A stretch of 64,000 bases of DNA. Source: Marinomonas mediterranea MMB-1. GTDB lineage: Bacteria > Pseudomonadota > Gammaproteobacteria > Pseudomonadales > Marinomonadaceae. Shown piece by piece: positions 27,619 through 37,266 of this stretch. The stretch's first letter is position 1. Every line of letters begins with the position of its first letter. The DNA is taken from positions 3,596,001 through 3,660,000 of the forward strand of contig NC_015276.1 of NCBI RefSeq assembly GCF_000192865.1, written 5' to 3'. Below the pieces are notes generated by a model. The model was not told the origin of the DNA. It did no database searches and was given only the letters and a program-made list of their open reading frames with translations. Both the position numbers and the translations under genes were made by a program.

Positions 27619-29175
27619 CTAAAGAGATGGACCCGCTTTCACGATCTCTTCAGACACTGTTTCAAATTTCTTAAAGTTTGAAACAAACTGACCAATTAAG
27701 CTCTCTGCCTGAGCATCGTAATCTGCTGTACTTTCCCATGTATTACGAGGGTTAAGAAGTACAGAGTCCACACCTTCCACACTAACAGGAACAGATAGGT
27801 TCAATTTATCAAGGAATTCAGTTTCAGCGTCAGCCAATGCACCTGATTGAATCGCAGCGATCACAGCACGCGTTGTTGGGATACTAAAACGCTTACCACC
27901 TTTACCGTGCGCTCCACCTGTCCAACCAGTATTCACAAGGTAGACTTTACTTCCGAACTCTTCAATACGCTTGATCAACAAATCAGCATATACATCAGCA
28001 GAACGTGGGAAGAAAGGCGCACCGAAACACGTTGAGAAGGTTGATTTAATACCAGAGCCCGCACCCATCTCTGTAGAACCAACCAATGCAGTATAACCAC
28101 TCAAGAAGTGATACGCAGCCGCTTCCTTACTTAAAATAGATACTGGAGGTAGCACGCCTGTTAAGTCACAAGTTAGGAAGATAATAGCATTCGGCTCACC
28201 GGCACGGTTGTCTTCAGCACGCTTTTCAATATGCTCACGTGGGTAACCAGCACGGCCATTTTGAGTCAATGACGTATCTGTGTAATCAGCAACACGCGTT
28301 TCTGAGTCCAACACAACGTTTTCAACAATGGTACCGAACTTAATTGCATTCCAAATAACAGGCTCGTTTTTCTGCGACAAATCGATTGTCTTCGCGTAAC
28401 AGCCACCTTCTATATTGAAGACAGTGTCTTTACCCCAACCATGCTCGTCATCACCAATAAGGAAACGCTCAGGATCTGCAGAAAGGGTTGTTTTACCTGT
28501 TCCAGAAAGGCCGAAGAACAAAGTAACATCACCTTCACTACCAACGTTTGCAGCACAGTGCATCGGCAACACTTCTTTTTCAGGTAACAAGAAGTTTTGC
28601 ACAGAGAACATAGCCTTTTTCATTTCACCAGCGTAACGCATACCAGCAATAAGAACTTTACGCTCGGCGAAGTTCAAAATGACACAACCATCAGAGTTCG
28701 TACCATCTCGCTCTGGATCACATTCAAAGCTTGGGGCATTAAGTATTTGCCATTCCCCTTTACTCGTTGGGTTATAAGTCTCTGGTCGAATGAATAGATT
28801 GCGACCGAACAAATGATGCCAAGCGGTTTCAGTACGCATGATCACAGGAATGTAATGAACATCCCCTGCACCAACGTGAATATCAGAAACAAACGATGTC
28901 TTAGAGTCTAAGTAGTCAGTCACTCGATCCCAAAGAGGCGCAAATTTTTCTTCAGGAAACGCTCTGTTTACTGGCCCCCAATGTATCGCATCCTTTGTTG
29001 AAGACTCTTCAACAATAAATCGATCCATAGGAGAACGCCCTGTACGAGCACCGGTTTCAACAACGAGAGCCCCATTATCAGCAAGCTGGCCTTCGCCATT
29101 CGCAAGTGCGTACTCAACTAGCTGAGGGGTCGTTTGGTTTCTAAGAATGATGGCATCATCTGATCTTTGATTCAT
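27619..29175 (-). CDS. pckA: Phosphoenolpyruvate carboxykinase (ATP)
   Basis: 518 residues. Gluconeogenic conversion of oxaloacetate and ATP to PEP, CO2 and ADP. Seen: ETGARTGRSPMDRF near the N-terminus, the kinase-1a loop GLSGTGKT (222-229) followed by the metal-binding LIGDDEHGW, and WTGGAHGKGGKRF. Length normal. AGAGGATAA lies before the ATG. Monocistronic, transcribed from the long AT-rich region shared with gnd, so gluconeogenesis and the pentose-phosphate branch sit back to back. Confidence 0.97.
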   Translation of the reverse strand: MNQRSDDAIILRNQTTPQLVEYALANGEGQLADNGALVVETGARTGRSPMDRFIVEESSTKDAIHWGPVNRAFPEEKFAPLWDRVTDYLDSKTSFVSDIHVGAGDVHYIPVIMRTETAWHHLFGRNLFIRPETYNPTSKGEWQILNAPSFECDPERDGTNSDGCVILNFAERKVLIAGMRYAGEMKKAMFSVQNFLLPEKEVLPMHCAANVGSEGDVTLFFGLSGTGKTTLSADPERFLIGDDEHGWGKDTVFNIEGGCYAKTIDLSQKNEPVIWNAIKFGTIVENVVLDSETRVADYTDTSLTQNGRAGYPREHIEKRAEDNRAGEPNAIIFLTCDLTGVLPPVSILSKEAAAYHFLSGYTALVGSTEMGAGSGIKSTFSTCFGAPFFPRSADVYADLLIKRIEEFGSKVYLVNTGWTGGAHGKGGKRFSIPTTRAVIAAIQSGALADAETEFLDKLNLSVPVSVEGVDSVLLNPRNTWESTADYDAQAESLIGQFVSNFKKFETVSEEIVKAGPSL

Positions 29176-29565
29176 GTTCTGCTTATCCTCTGGACTAAGG
29201 GGTTCGAATTTATAATTATCGTTATTGTCGTAGTTCGTAAAAAGTTATTTAAATAGTAACAAAAGCTTCTAAAAAAAAATATTGTTATAACCACATGTTA
29301 TTTTATTTCTTTTTTGAAAATGAAAAACAATATAATTTCTATATATTTCATAGCATTGAGAAAACAAGAAACTGAAGGCACGAAAACGGAGTCATTCACG
29401 TTCATTTTTCCACCAAACACGCCCTTTTAGCCGTTTATTTTTTTCAAATATGTAATTTTATTTCTAAAAAAAGATCTTAAAAGCACGCAAATAGAAATCA
29501 TTATCAATGTAATTTTATTACTTTTTGCTAATTTGGAATCTATTTTGCAGCATTTTTTTTTAACC
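29176..29565. other. AT-rich divergent promoter region, pckA/gnd
   Basis: No gene seen. Strongly AT-rich. At 29487-29505 a stretch ending AATCATTATC matches 14 of 19 positions of the Fur-box consensus by eye; low confidence. Confidence 0.3.
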
Positions 29566-29580
29566 GATCATGGTATGATC
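29566..29580 (+). promoter_or_regulatory. Palindrome over the likely gnd -10 box
   Basis: GATCAT-GGT-ATGATC, a perfect 6-3-6 inverted repeat containing TATGAT (29574-29579), 43 bp before the gnd ATG. Placement suits a repressor operator. Confidence 0.4.
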
Positions 29581-29622
29581 TCTTCTCGAACCCCTCCAAC
29601 ACATTAAGGTTGATCGAAAGCT

Positions 29623-31146
29623 ATGCAAAATACGAATCAGAGCTGCAATATTGGTTTTGTCGGATTAGGCGTTATGGGCAAAAATCTAGCGCTAAACTTG
29701 GCAGACCATGGTTATAAAGTTGCAGGTTTTGATCTGGATGCTCAAAAAGTAACAGATGTTCTTGAAACAGAAGAACGTGAGCGCCCGAAAGATGAGACGA
29801 CACCACGAATTTACGGTTGTGACAGCATGTCAGACATGCTGAGCAAACTAGTAAAACCCAGAGTCATCGTAGTGCTTGTACCAGCAGGAAACCCTGTTGA
29901 TGCAGTATGCAACAACCTTATCGAAGCCGGCTTGGAGCCAGACGATATTGTCGTTGACTGTGGTAACAGCCAATGGACAGACACGATACGCCGAGAAGCA
30001 GAGTACAAAGATAAGCTCAAATTCTTTGGCACGGCAGTATCAGGAGGAGAAGTCGGTGCTCGCTTTGGACCTTCTTTGATGCCTGGCGGCGACGCTGACT
30101 CATGGAAATACTTGCAACCCATGTGGGAAGCCGTTTCAGCGAAAGTGGACTCAAACGGTAAACCAATCGAGTCACGCACTCCTGGCAAACCGGTCACAGA
30201 GGGCGAGCCATGCACCGCTTATCTTGGACCAAATGGTGCAGGCCATTATGTGAAAATGGTTCACAATGGCATCGAGTATGCCGATATGCAGTTAATCTGC
30301 GAAGCCTACCATCTAATTCGCTCGTTACTGGGCTATGAACCTGAAGAGATTGGGAAGCTATTTGAGCGTTGGAATAAAGGCGTTTTAAACAGCTATTTAG
30401 TTGAAATCACCGCCGATATTCTTCAGCAATATGATGAAAAAACCGGTGCACCATTAGTTGATATGATTCTCGACAGTGCCGGTCAAAAAGGCACTGGTCG
30501 ATGGACATCTATCAGCGCGACACAATTAGGCGTTCCGGCAGGCATAGTAAGCGAGTCGGTTTATGCTCGCGCTCTGAGCACACTCACACAAGAACGTGAA
30601 ATGGCCGCTCAAACCCTAATTGGCGATACGGAATTTGGCGAGCTTGACGCAACAGAAGTAGAAAATGCAATCGAAGAAGCTCTGTACTGCGCGAAAATTT
30701 GCGCCTACGCACAAGGCTTTCAGATTATGAAAGCCGCTCAAGCCGAATACAACTGGACATTAAACTTCAGTGACATTGCAAAAATTTGGCGCGGCGGCTG
30801 CATTATCAGAGCTTCTTTCCTACAGAAGATTGCAAAAGCATTCGACGACAATGCCAACTTAGAAAACCTTTTGCTAAACGACTATTTTGCAAACGCATTA
30901 GCGACTAAACAAAAAAGTTTACGTAAAGCAGTCATATTGGCGGCACAATCTGGCATACCCACCCCGTCTTTCTTTTCTGCGTTAGCCTATTTTGATGGTT
31001 ACCGCTCAGAAGTCTTACCCGCTAACTTGTTACAAGCGCAACGAGACTACTTCGGAGCACACTCATACGAGCGCGTAGATTGTGAGCGAGGTGAAAAGTT
31101 TCATACTCATTGGCAAGAAGATGGTCGACCTGAACGAAAAGTTTAA
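29623..31146 (+). CDS. gnd: 6-phosphogluconate dehydrogenase (decarboxylating)
   Basis: 507 residues. Oxidises 6-phosphogluconate to ribulose-5-phosphate with CO2 and NADPH formation. Seen: NADP-binding GFVGLGVMGKNLA (GLGVMG, 14-19), GNSQWTDT, the substrate-binding VKMVHNGIEYADMQLI with catalytic Lys, GTGRWTS and IWRGGCIIRA. It is longer than the 468-residue E. coli type because of inserts and a C-terminal extension ending HTHWQEDGRPERKV. Single gene with its own terminator. Confidence 0.96.
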   Translation: MQNTNQSCNIGFVGLGVMGKNLALNLADHGYKVAGFDLDAQKVTDVLETEERERPKDETTPRIYGCDSMSDMLSKLVKPRVIVVLVPAGNPVDAVCNNLIEAGLEPDDIVVDCGNSQWTDTIRREAEYKDKLKFFGTAVSGGEVGARFGPSLMPGGDADSWKYLQPMWEAVSAKVDSNGKPIESRTPGKPVTEGEPCTAYLGPNGAGHYVKMVHNGIEYADMQLICEAYHLIRSLLGYEPEEIGKLFERWNKGVLNSYLVEITADILQQYDEKTGAPLVDMILDSAGQKGTGRWTSISATQLGVPAGIVSESVYARALSTLTQEREMAAQTLIGDTEFGELDATEVENAIEEALYCAKICAYAQGFQIMKAAQAEYNWTLNFSDIAKIWRGGCIIRASFLQKIAKAFDDNANLENLLLNDYFANALATKQKSLRKAVILAAQSGIPTPSFFSALAYFDGYRSEVLPANLLQAQRDYFGAHSYERVDCERGEKFHTHWQEDGRPERKV

Positions 31147-31185
31147 GTCAAACTCACTCTATACTGCGAAGGGCTAGACCCTAAA

Positions 31186-31216
31186 ATAAAAGGCGAGCTT
31201 TGGCTCGCCTTTTATT
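31186..31216 (+). terminator. Intrinsic terminator after gnd
   Basis: AAAAGGCGAGC-TTTG-GCTCGCCTTTT followed by ATTTTTG, 40 bp after the stop. Confidence 0.9.
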
Positions 31217-31274
31217 TTTGCTTTTTTTAGACATTTATCTTTATAGATATGAGAGCTAAACTAGCTTAAGTCTA

Positions 31275-31994
31275 TTAGCGACACTGTTTCTCGATCGCCG
31301 TCAACACACCTCGCAACATTCCCATTTCCTGTTGGTCCATCTGCGCTCTCTGATAAAGCCTTCTAAATCTTGTCATCACTTGTCTCGGTGCTTTCGGATC
31401 CAAAAACTCAATCTCTCCCAACACATTTTCAAGGTGCTCAAGCATATGGTCCATTTGCTCGCTCGTTGCAGCCGGTACATCCCACTTAGACTGAACAATC
31501 GGGCTATCTCCCAATGACAGTAATTTCATACGCAATTCATAGGCGATCACTTGAACAGCGGTTGCTAGGTTTAACGAACTAAAAGCCTCAACAGAAGGAA
31601 TGTGGACGTGATAGTGACAACGTTGAAGCTCTTCATTAGTAAGGCCTCTATCTTCACGGCCAAATACGAATGCAGTTTCTAAACCTTCCTTATACGTTAA
31701 TTCAGCAGATTCTCTCGGATCTAACAGAGGCCAAGGGATATGACGCTCCCGAGCACTGGTCCCAATCACAAGCTGACAATCTGATATCGCCTCTTCTAAA
31801 GTATCAACAACAACAGCACTATCAAGAAGATCTGACGCCCCTGATGCTCGGCTGACTGCCTCCTCGCTTGGAAACACTTTTGGGGACACCAACACAAGTT
31901 TGGACAGCCCCATGTTTTTCATCGCTCTCGCGGCACCACCAATATTGCCGGGATGGGACGTATTAACCAGCACTATTCGAATATTTTCAGTCAT
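31275..31994 (-). CDS. trmJ: tRNA (cytidine/uridine-2'-O)-methyltransferase TrmJ
   Basis: 239 residues, SPOUT-class methyltransferase modifying position 32 of tRNAs. Seen: IRIVLVNTSHPGNIGGAARA at the N-terminus, VFGREDRGLTNEE and SSLNLATAVQVIAYELR, which form the knotted SAM-binding site. Length typical (about 240-250). Divergent from the suhB-like gene, an arrangement common in gammaproteobacteria. Confidence 0.95.
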   Translation of the reverse strand: MTENIRIVLVNTSHPGNIGGAARAMKNMGLSKLVLVSPKVFPSEEAVSRASGASDLLDSAVVVDTLEEAISDCQLVIGTSARERHIPWPLLDPRESAELTYKEGLETAFVFGREDRGLTNEELQRCHYHVHIPSVEAFSSLNLATAVQVIAYELRMKLLSLGDSPIVQSKWDVPAATSEQMDHMLEHLENVLGEIEFLDPKAPRQVMTRFRRLYQRAQMDQQEMGMLRGVLTAIEKQCR

Positions 31995-32381
31995 GGAAAG
32001 TGAGTTCTTAATTTAGTTACATTAATAATGTAACGCATACTAGCAGAATGAAGGAACGCCTGCGAATAAGCTCAAATTTTAGCCAAATTATCACTGGTAT
32101 AAGATGTTCATCTCGGCTACAATCCACATCCGAATTTCGGGCAGCTGAGAAACGTTTCATCTCCCTTTTAATAAAATATTAAAGTAGACGTATCGTACTA
32201 TATAGTCAGAACTCATGTAGTTAGTACTCATGCCCTACCGTATTCGCTAAAGACGTAAGACCCTAACTCATTAGACCTTAGCCTTTTAGACGAATACACG
32301 CTCTTTAACACTTTGTCGCAACATGTCGTTCAAAAGACGATATCTGCATGTATCTATTGAATCAATTATTACGGTATTTCA
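31995..32381. other. trmJ/suhB divergent intergenic region
   Basis: 387 bp without a gene. I see no strong hairpin or reading frame. It must hold both divergent promoters. Confidence 0.3.
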
Positions 32382-33170
32382 ATGCAACCTAAAATTAATG
32401 TCGCTTTAAAAGCTGCGCGCGCCGCATCTGATTTTATTCAACACACACAAGAAAAGATCTTGTTTGATAAAGAACAAGGGCAACAGGCTGCCGAGATCTA
32501 CAATAGTATTTGCATGAATGCTGAACGAACAATCGTTCAAATCCTAGAAAAAGCCTACCCTGCAGACACGATCACCACTCGCTTGCAAGGTACGGTACAA
32601 AATGGTGAAGAAGGCGAATGGATTGTTGATGCAATTCAAGGCCAACATGCTTTTACACGAGGCTTATCTGGATTCGCTACCACGATCAGCTACGTTGTTG
32701 CGGGCAAAGTCGAGCACGCGGTTATTGTTAATCCAAAAACTCGCGACGAATTTTATGCCTCTAAAGGAAGAGGTGCCTACCTAAATAACTCTCGTATTAG
32801 AACAAGCCAAGAACGCTTAGTTGAGCAAGCAACTATCGCTACTCAGTTCCCAGGTACTTCTGCTACTCAACCTTATATTTCTAGCCAATTAGCAGTGTTA
32901 CAAGAAGTTGCTGAAAAAGGTGGTCGTGCCATTATGCAAGACGCGCCTGCGCTAACCTTTGCTAATGTTGCAGCAGGCCGAGTCGATGCGGCTTGGGGTC
33001 TAGAGCTTCAAGAATGGGAATTGCAAGCAGGTGTATTTATCGCAAAAGAATCAGGATGCATCGCATCGGGTTTTGACGGTGCACCAAGCGTTCAGTCTGG
33101 CCACGTATTATGTGCAAACCCCCGTATGATAAAAAGTCTTTTACCTTTGTTGAATAAACACTTTAACTAA
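32382..33170 (+). CDS. suhB: SuhB-like inositol monophosphatase family protein, active site degenerate
   Basis: 262 residues aligning end to end with E. coli SuhB, which is both an inositol monophosphatase and an accessory factor of the rRNA antitermination complex with NusA. Here the metal-binding residues are lost: the TEES motif is TRLQ (66-69), DPLDGTTNF is DAIQGQHAF (83-91; only the first Asp kept, the second is Q86), and WDxAAG is WELQAG (212-217). The enzyme is therefore probably inactive, while the overall fold (ATTISYVVAGKVEHAVIVNP, VAAGRVDAAW) is kept. This suggests a retained RNA-polymerase/Nus role (inference). Divergent from trmJ. Confidence 0.85.
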   Translation: MQPKINVALKAARAASDFIQHTQEKILFDKEQGQQAAEIYNSICMNAERTIVQILEKAYPADTITTRLQGTVQNGEEGEWIVDAIQGQHAFTRGLSGFATTISYVVAGKVEHAVIVNPKTRDEFYASKGRGAYLNNSRIRTSQERLVEQATIATQFPGTSATQPYISSQLAVLQEVAEKGGRAIMQDAPALTFANVAAGRVDAAWGLELQEWELQAGVFIAKESGCIASGFDGAPSVQSGHVLCANPRMIKSLLPLLNKHFN

Positions 33171-33240
33171 CGCACAACACAGAGTGTAAAGTGCGCAGAG
33201 CAGATATTCCTCGTGATATAATAAAACTCGAGACATATTA

Positions 33241-33278
33241 AAAAAGCCCGATGCTTTATCAAAGCATCGGGCTTTTTT
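33241..33278. terminator. Bidirectional terminator between suhB and galU
   Basis: AAAAAGCCCGATGCTTT pairs with AAAGCATCGGGCTTTTT (17-bp stem, 3-base loop). Serves both convergent genes. Confidence 0.92.
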
Positions 33279-33329
33279 ATATAATTGAAACCCGTTAAGC
33301 AACGGCTTACGGCATATCTTTAGCCAGCC

Positions 33330-34160
33330 TTAACCTTGCTTATAGATATTTTCATAGCAGTAATTCGTTGCCTCAACGAAGCCATCAACACTACCGCAAT
33401 CAAAGCGTCGACCTTTAAATTTGTACGCCAGCACGCACCCTTCTTTCGCCTGCTGAAGAATAGCATCTGTAATCTGCACCTCGCCATTTTTACCTGGAGG
33501 TGTATTGCGAATTTTATCAAAAATATCAGGTGTTAAAATATAGCGACCAATGATTGCAAGATTAGAGGGCGCCTCTTCCTTAGCGGGCTTTTCAACCATA
33601 TCGGTGACACGATAGAGCCCATCTGTCATCAGCTCACCTTCTATAACACCGTATTTATGCACTTCGTCTTCTGGCACTTCTTCGATTGCAACAATGGAAC
33701 ATCGAAACTGCTTATGCAATTTTACCATTTGCGCCATCACGCCATCGTCTTCAAGCCCCATACACAAATCATCGGCTAAAACGACACCGAAGGCCTCATC
33801 ACCTACAAGAGGCTCTCCCGTCAAAATAGCGTGCCCTAAACCTAACATGTTATTTTGTCGAGTAAACGAAAAGTTCACATTGTTTATAAGATGGCGAATG
33901 CCTTCTAAATATTGCTCTTTACTTGTTCCAGAGATCTGATGCTCTAATTCGTAGCTAATATCAAAATGGTCGGCAATCGCGCGCTTTCCGCGCCCCGTAA
34001 CAAAGACAACATTGTCCAGACCTGCTTCAGCTGCTTCTTCAACTCCATACTGCACTAAAGGCTTATTTACGATGGGTAACATCTCTTTAGGCATAGACTT
34101 AGTTGCTGGTAAAAATCGCGTACCGTAACCGGCAACAGGAAACAAACATTTGCGAATCAT
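33330..34160 (-). CDS. galU: UTP-glucose-1-phosphate uridylyltransferase
   Basis: 276 residues. Makes UDP-glucose from UTP and glucose-1-phosphate, feeding the Ugd at 6683 and glycan synthesis. Seen: FPVAGYGTRFLPATKSMPKEMLPI (nucleotidyl-transferase signature, read in parts), QYGVEEA, VVLADDLC and the C-terminal KFKGRRFDCGSVDGF. AAGGAATAT precedes the ATG. Single gene, convergent with suhB. Confidence 0.96.
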   Translation of the reverse strand: MIRKCLFPVAGYGTRFLPATKSMPKEMLPIVNKPLVQYGVEEAAEAGLDNVVFVTGRGKRAIADHFDISYELEHQISGTSKEQYLEGIRHLINNVNFSFTRQNNMLGLGHAILTGEPLVGDEAFGVVLADDLCMGLEDDGVMAQMVKLHKQFRCSIVAIEEVPEDEVHKYGVIEGELMTDGLYRVTDMVEKPAKEEAPSNLAIIGRYILTPDIFDKIRNTPPGKNGEVQITDAILQQAKEGCVLAYKFKGRRFDCGSVDGFVEATNYCYENIYKQG

Positions 34161-34505
34161 AGATATTCCTTATTTTTTTAAAACCTTAGTGCCATTATAC
34201 AAATGATGTGCCAGCTAAATATAAAAAGAAAATTGGCAACATCAATACCCTCTATAAGCGCAGTAGAGGAAGAATAGCCATCCTATCCTATGACGTAGCA
34301 ATTGGCTATCTAGAGACCCTCTACATGGCGACCTCGCCTCTAATGGATAGGAACGACAGTCACACGACTTACCTCGCGTGGCTCAGCCTTTTATAAGCAG
34401 GCTACTTTTACAGCTTAAAAGTAAAAGCCCCTTAAAACGCACCAAAAAAGAGCATTGAAAAGATATAAAATAAAGGTATCACCCTATAAATTGCTGTAAA
34501 GCTTA
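34161..34505. other. galU/MFS intergenic region with hairpins, no clear gene
   Basis: 345 bp. Several inverted repeats by eye: CCTCTA...TAGAGG near 34250-34270, ATAGCCA...TGGCTAT at about 34275-34311, and ACTTTTA-CAGCT-TAAAAGT near 34405. A 62-codon open frame here lacks an RBS and family resemblance. A structured RNA is possible but not shown. Confidence 0.3.
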
Positions 34506-35792
34506 CTAGAGCTTTATTTCAACTTCGTTAACTTCTTCATTTAGAACCGTATTGGTTGTATCCGCTTCAACCAACATTTCCGCTGTTGCGACGGAACTCA
34601 CAGCAATACCAACCGGGATCTGGTCGCTCTGATCTTCGATTACCATCGGCGGCTGAACTTTAATTCTATAAGCAGCCACAATGCAGACGAGTAAGTTCAT
34701 ACCCGCTAAAAACCAAAATAATGCATCTATTTCAAATATGTCCATTAACGCTGCCGCAATCAAAGGACCCATCGCACCACCAGCACCGTTTAACAAGATA
34801 ATGCCACTACTGGCCGATAAAATTTGTTCAGGTCGCAGTTGATCGTTGATATGAGATGATGCCAACGAATACAAAGGAAAGTTAAACGCGCCTATGCAAA
34901 ACATGCCAGCAAGTAACATAGTCAGCTCGTTATTTTGATTACCAAATGGCACAAGCAATGACACCCCCGTTGCTATAAGCGCCACCCACATCAGGGTGAA
35001 GCGCCTATCTTGACGGTCAGATAGCTTTCCAATTGGCCATTGCAATAACATTCCCCCCAGATAGCTAGCACCGATAAACAAAGAAATTTCTGCGACATTC
35101 AGACCAATCGATTTAGCATATAACGCCCCTAGCCCGAGTAAGGAGCCAGAGGTAACACCTGCGATCAAGACGCCAGTCACACCTAATGGTGCGCTTTTCA
35201 CCAATCCCATCATATTGAGCTTCTCAGGTACGCTGATGGTCGGTGACGGCGTTCTTACTAATAATAAAGGCACAAGTGCAAATGAAATTAACACGGACGT
35301 AAGAATGAACAACTCGAAACCACTTGGCGAACCAACGTTCAAAAGAAACTGACCTAGAGTTTGACTCGCCCACACTTCTATAATGTAAACAGAAAACAGC
35401 CGACCTCGTGTGGTATTAGTTGAAATTGCATTGAGCCAGCTTTCGGTAACAATAAACAACGCGGCGTAGCAAACCCCCGTTCCCATTCTCATAAGCATCC
35501 AGAACCAAGGATTAACCACAACGGACTGCATTAAGATAGTAATGGAAGCCAACGAAGCAACCGCCGCAAACACTCGGATATGACCAACGTTTTTCACCCA
35601 ATCAGGCACAACTAAAGAACCGATAATAAAACCGATGTAGTAAGAGGACATGATTAAGCCCGTCGCGGTCGTATCAAAGCTCTCAATCGACGCACGTATC
35701 CCAATCAAAGAACTCTGTAACGCACTGGCACCAGTAATCAGCGCAATACCGAAAAGCAGACTCCAAATGGGCAACAATGTTTGTTTAAACAC
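34506..35792 (-). CDS. MFS transporter, YcaD/YfkF-like
   Basis: 428 residues with twelve predicted membrane helices. Seen: SYYIGFIIGSLVVPDWVKNVGHIRVF in the helix 2-3 region (MFS motif A position) and GGMLLQWPIGKLSDRQDRR before helix 8. Resembles the YcaD/UMF-like MFS branch. The GTG start is supported by GGAGTAAGG just upstream. An acidic, hydrophilic C-terminal tail of about 50 residues is unusual for the family. Substrate unknown. Confidence 0.85.
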   Translation of the reverse strand: MFKQTLLPIWSLLFGIALITGASALQSSLIGIRASIESFDTTATGLIMSSYYIGFIIGSLVVPDWVKNVGHIRVFAAVASLASITILMQSVVVNPWFWMLMRMGTGVCYAALFIVTESWLNAISTNTTRGRLFSVYIIEVWASQTLGQFLLNVGSPSGFELFILTSVLISFALVPLLLVRTPSPTISVPEKLNMMGLVKSAPLGVTGVLIAGVTSGSLLGLGALYAKSIGLNVAEISLFIGASYLGGMLLQWPIGKLSDRQDRRFTLMWVALIATGVSLLVPFGNQNNELTMLLAGMFCIGAFNFPLYSLASSHINDQLRPEQILSASSGIILLNGAGGAMGPLIAAALMDIFEIDALFWFLAGMNLLVCIVAAYRIKVQPPMVIEDQSDQIPVGIAVSSVATAEMLVEADTTNTVLNEEVNEVEIKL

Positions 35793-35995
35793 GCCTTACT
35801 CCAACCATCAATGCAAAATGAATAGAAACACAAAAACAACCGATATCCCTACTATCAAGCGCAATAACAAGGCCTATTTAGGGTAAGTCTCAGGCGCTAA
35901 TATACTCATAGAAAATAAGGTTGCAATCATTAAAGTTAGCGTAATTTAGCGACAAATTCCTAAACTTTAGAGCTCAAACCATGCATAAAAACAAA

Positions 35996-36032
35996 AACGG
36001 GGAGCCATGACTGACTCCCCCGTTGATAAGAG
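35996..36032 (-). terminator. Terminator of the betI-cho operon
   Basis: AACGGGGAG and CTCCCCCGTT form a stem with one bulge; on the minus strand it is followed by TTTTTGTTTTT. 35 bp after choV. The rest of 35793-36066 shows nothing. Confidence 0.75.
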
Positions 36033-36066
36033 ATACAAAAAAGTTAGAGGTATAACTAAAATTAAT

Positions 36067-37263
36067 TTAGGCAGCGACCTCACCTTGCTTACCAAAGTGC
36101 TTTCCAAGCAAGGCATGGTACAAATGATGGTCACCTAAAACACCGTAACATTCCCCGTCTTTTTCCAACACCATCAAGTGATTCGAGTGGTAACGAATCT
36201 CAACCGCTTCACGCATCGAGATCTCCAGTGGCACTTGTAGAACCACATTTTTTGGTAATGACTCGATGCTCAAATCCGTATCCCACTTCAGAATAGACAC
36301 TTCACTGCCGTTAACAAAAGCCTGCTCAAGCTTATTACCGTTCAGCTTAATTGCCACGCCCTCTTCGGCAATAAGCATACCGTCACGAGACTCCAATTCG
36401 GAAATCGGTGTCATCAAAGAGTTACCACGCAATACATTCAATGGATTAGTGTGCGCCACAAATTTTTCAACGTACTCTGTTGCTGGGTTTAAAACGATTT
36501 GCTCAGGAACATCTTCTTGAATGATCTTGGCGGATTCCATAATCACGATTTTTGAACCGATCTTAAGAGCTTCGTCCAAATCATGACTTACAAAAATAAT
36601 GGTCTTCTTAAGACGTCTTTGCAACTCAATCAACTCATCTTGCAGTTGAGAACGAATCAACGGATCAAGTGCTGAAAACGGTTCGTCCATGAGCAATACG
36701 TCGGTATCCATCGAAAATGCTCGCGCTAACCCGACACGCTGTCGCATACCGCCAGACAGCTCATCTGGTTTTTTATCAGCCCATCTATCAAGGCCAACCA
36801 TCTTTAGCTGCTCTGTTGCTTTTTCGATACGTTCTTTCTTGCCCATGCCTTGCATTTCTAAGCCAAACGTTACGTTTTCCAATACCGTTAACCAAGGCAT
36901 TAGAGCAAAGCTTTGAAATACCATGGAGACACGATGTGTACGCATGTGACGAAGCGTTGCCTCATCACAATCACCCATATCGACCATGCGCTCGCCGTCT
37001 CGAACCAAGCACTTTCCACGCGTAATTTGGTTTAAGCCATTCACGGCACGTAATAACGTCGATTTACCTGAGCCAGACAACCCCATCAGCACACAGATTT
37101 CGCCTTCGTTAACTTGAAGGTTTGCATCATGAACCCCAACGACATCGCCAGTTTCCGCTAAGATTTTATCGCGCGTCCCACCGTTATCCATTAACGCGAG
37201 CGTTTTTTTCGTATTGTCACCAAACACAATGTCAATATTTTCTATTTGAACCACTGCCGACAT
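36067..37263 (-). CDS. choV: Choline/betaine ABC transporter ATP-binding protein
   Basis: 398 residues. ABC ATPase of the ChoV/ProV branch: Walker A GLSGSGKST (61-69), signature LSGGMRQ (169-175), Walker B LLMDEP (190-195), plus a C-terminal regulatory region (about 290-395) resembling CBS domains, usual in osmoprotectant importers. An N-terminal insertion DNGGTRDKILAETGD before Walker A is typical of ChoV. Powers uptake with ChoW and ChoX; starts 3 bp after choW. Confidence 0.93.
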   Translation of the reverse strand: MSAVVQIENIDIVFGDNTKKTLALMDNGGTRDKILAETGDVVGVHDANLQVNEGEICVLMGLSGSGKSTLLRAVNGLNQITRGKCLVRDGERMVDMGDCDEATLRHMRTHRVSMVFQSFALMPWLTVLENVTFGLEMQGMGKKERIEKATEQLKMVGLDRWADKKPDELSGGMRQRVGLARAFSMDTDVLLMDEPFSALDPLIRSQLQDELIELQRRLKKTIIFVSHDLDEALKIGSKIVIMESAKIIQEDVPEQIVLNPATEYVEKFVAHTNPLNVLRGNSLMTPISELESRDGMLIAEEGVAIKLNGNKLEQAFVNGSEVSILKWDTDLSIESLPKNVVLQVPLEISMREAVEIRYHSNHLMVLEKDGECYGVLGDHHLYHALLGKHFGKQGEVAA

Positions 37264-37266
37264 AAC

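Noticed and set aside
29487..29505. Fur-box-like sequence upstream of gnd
   Set aside because: 14 of 19 matches in very AT-rich DNA is weak and the genes are not iron-related; noted only in the intergenic entry.
34208..34396. 62-codon plus-strand frame between galU and the MFS gene
   Set aside because: No ribosome-binding site, no family resemblance and internal hairpins; more likely non-coding.
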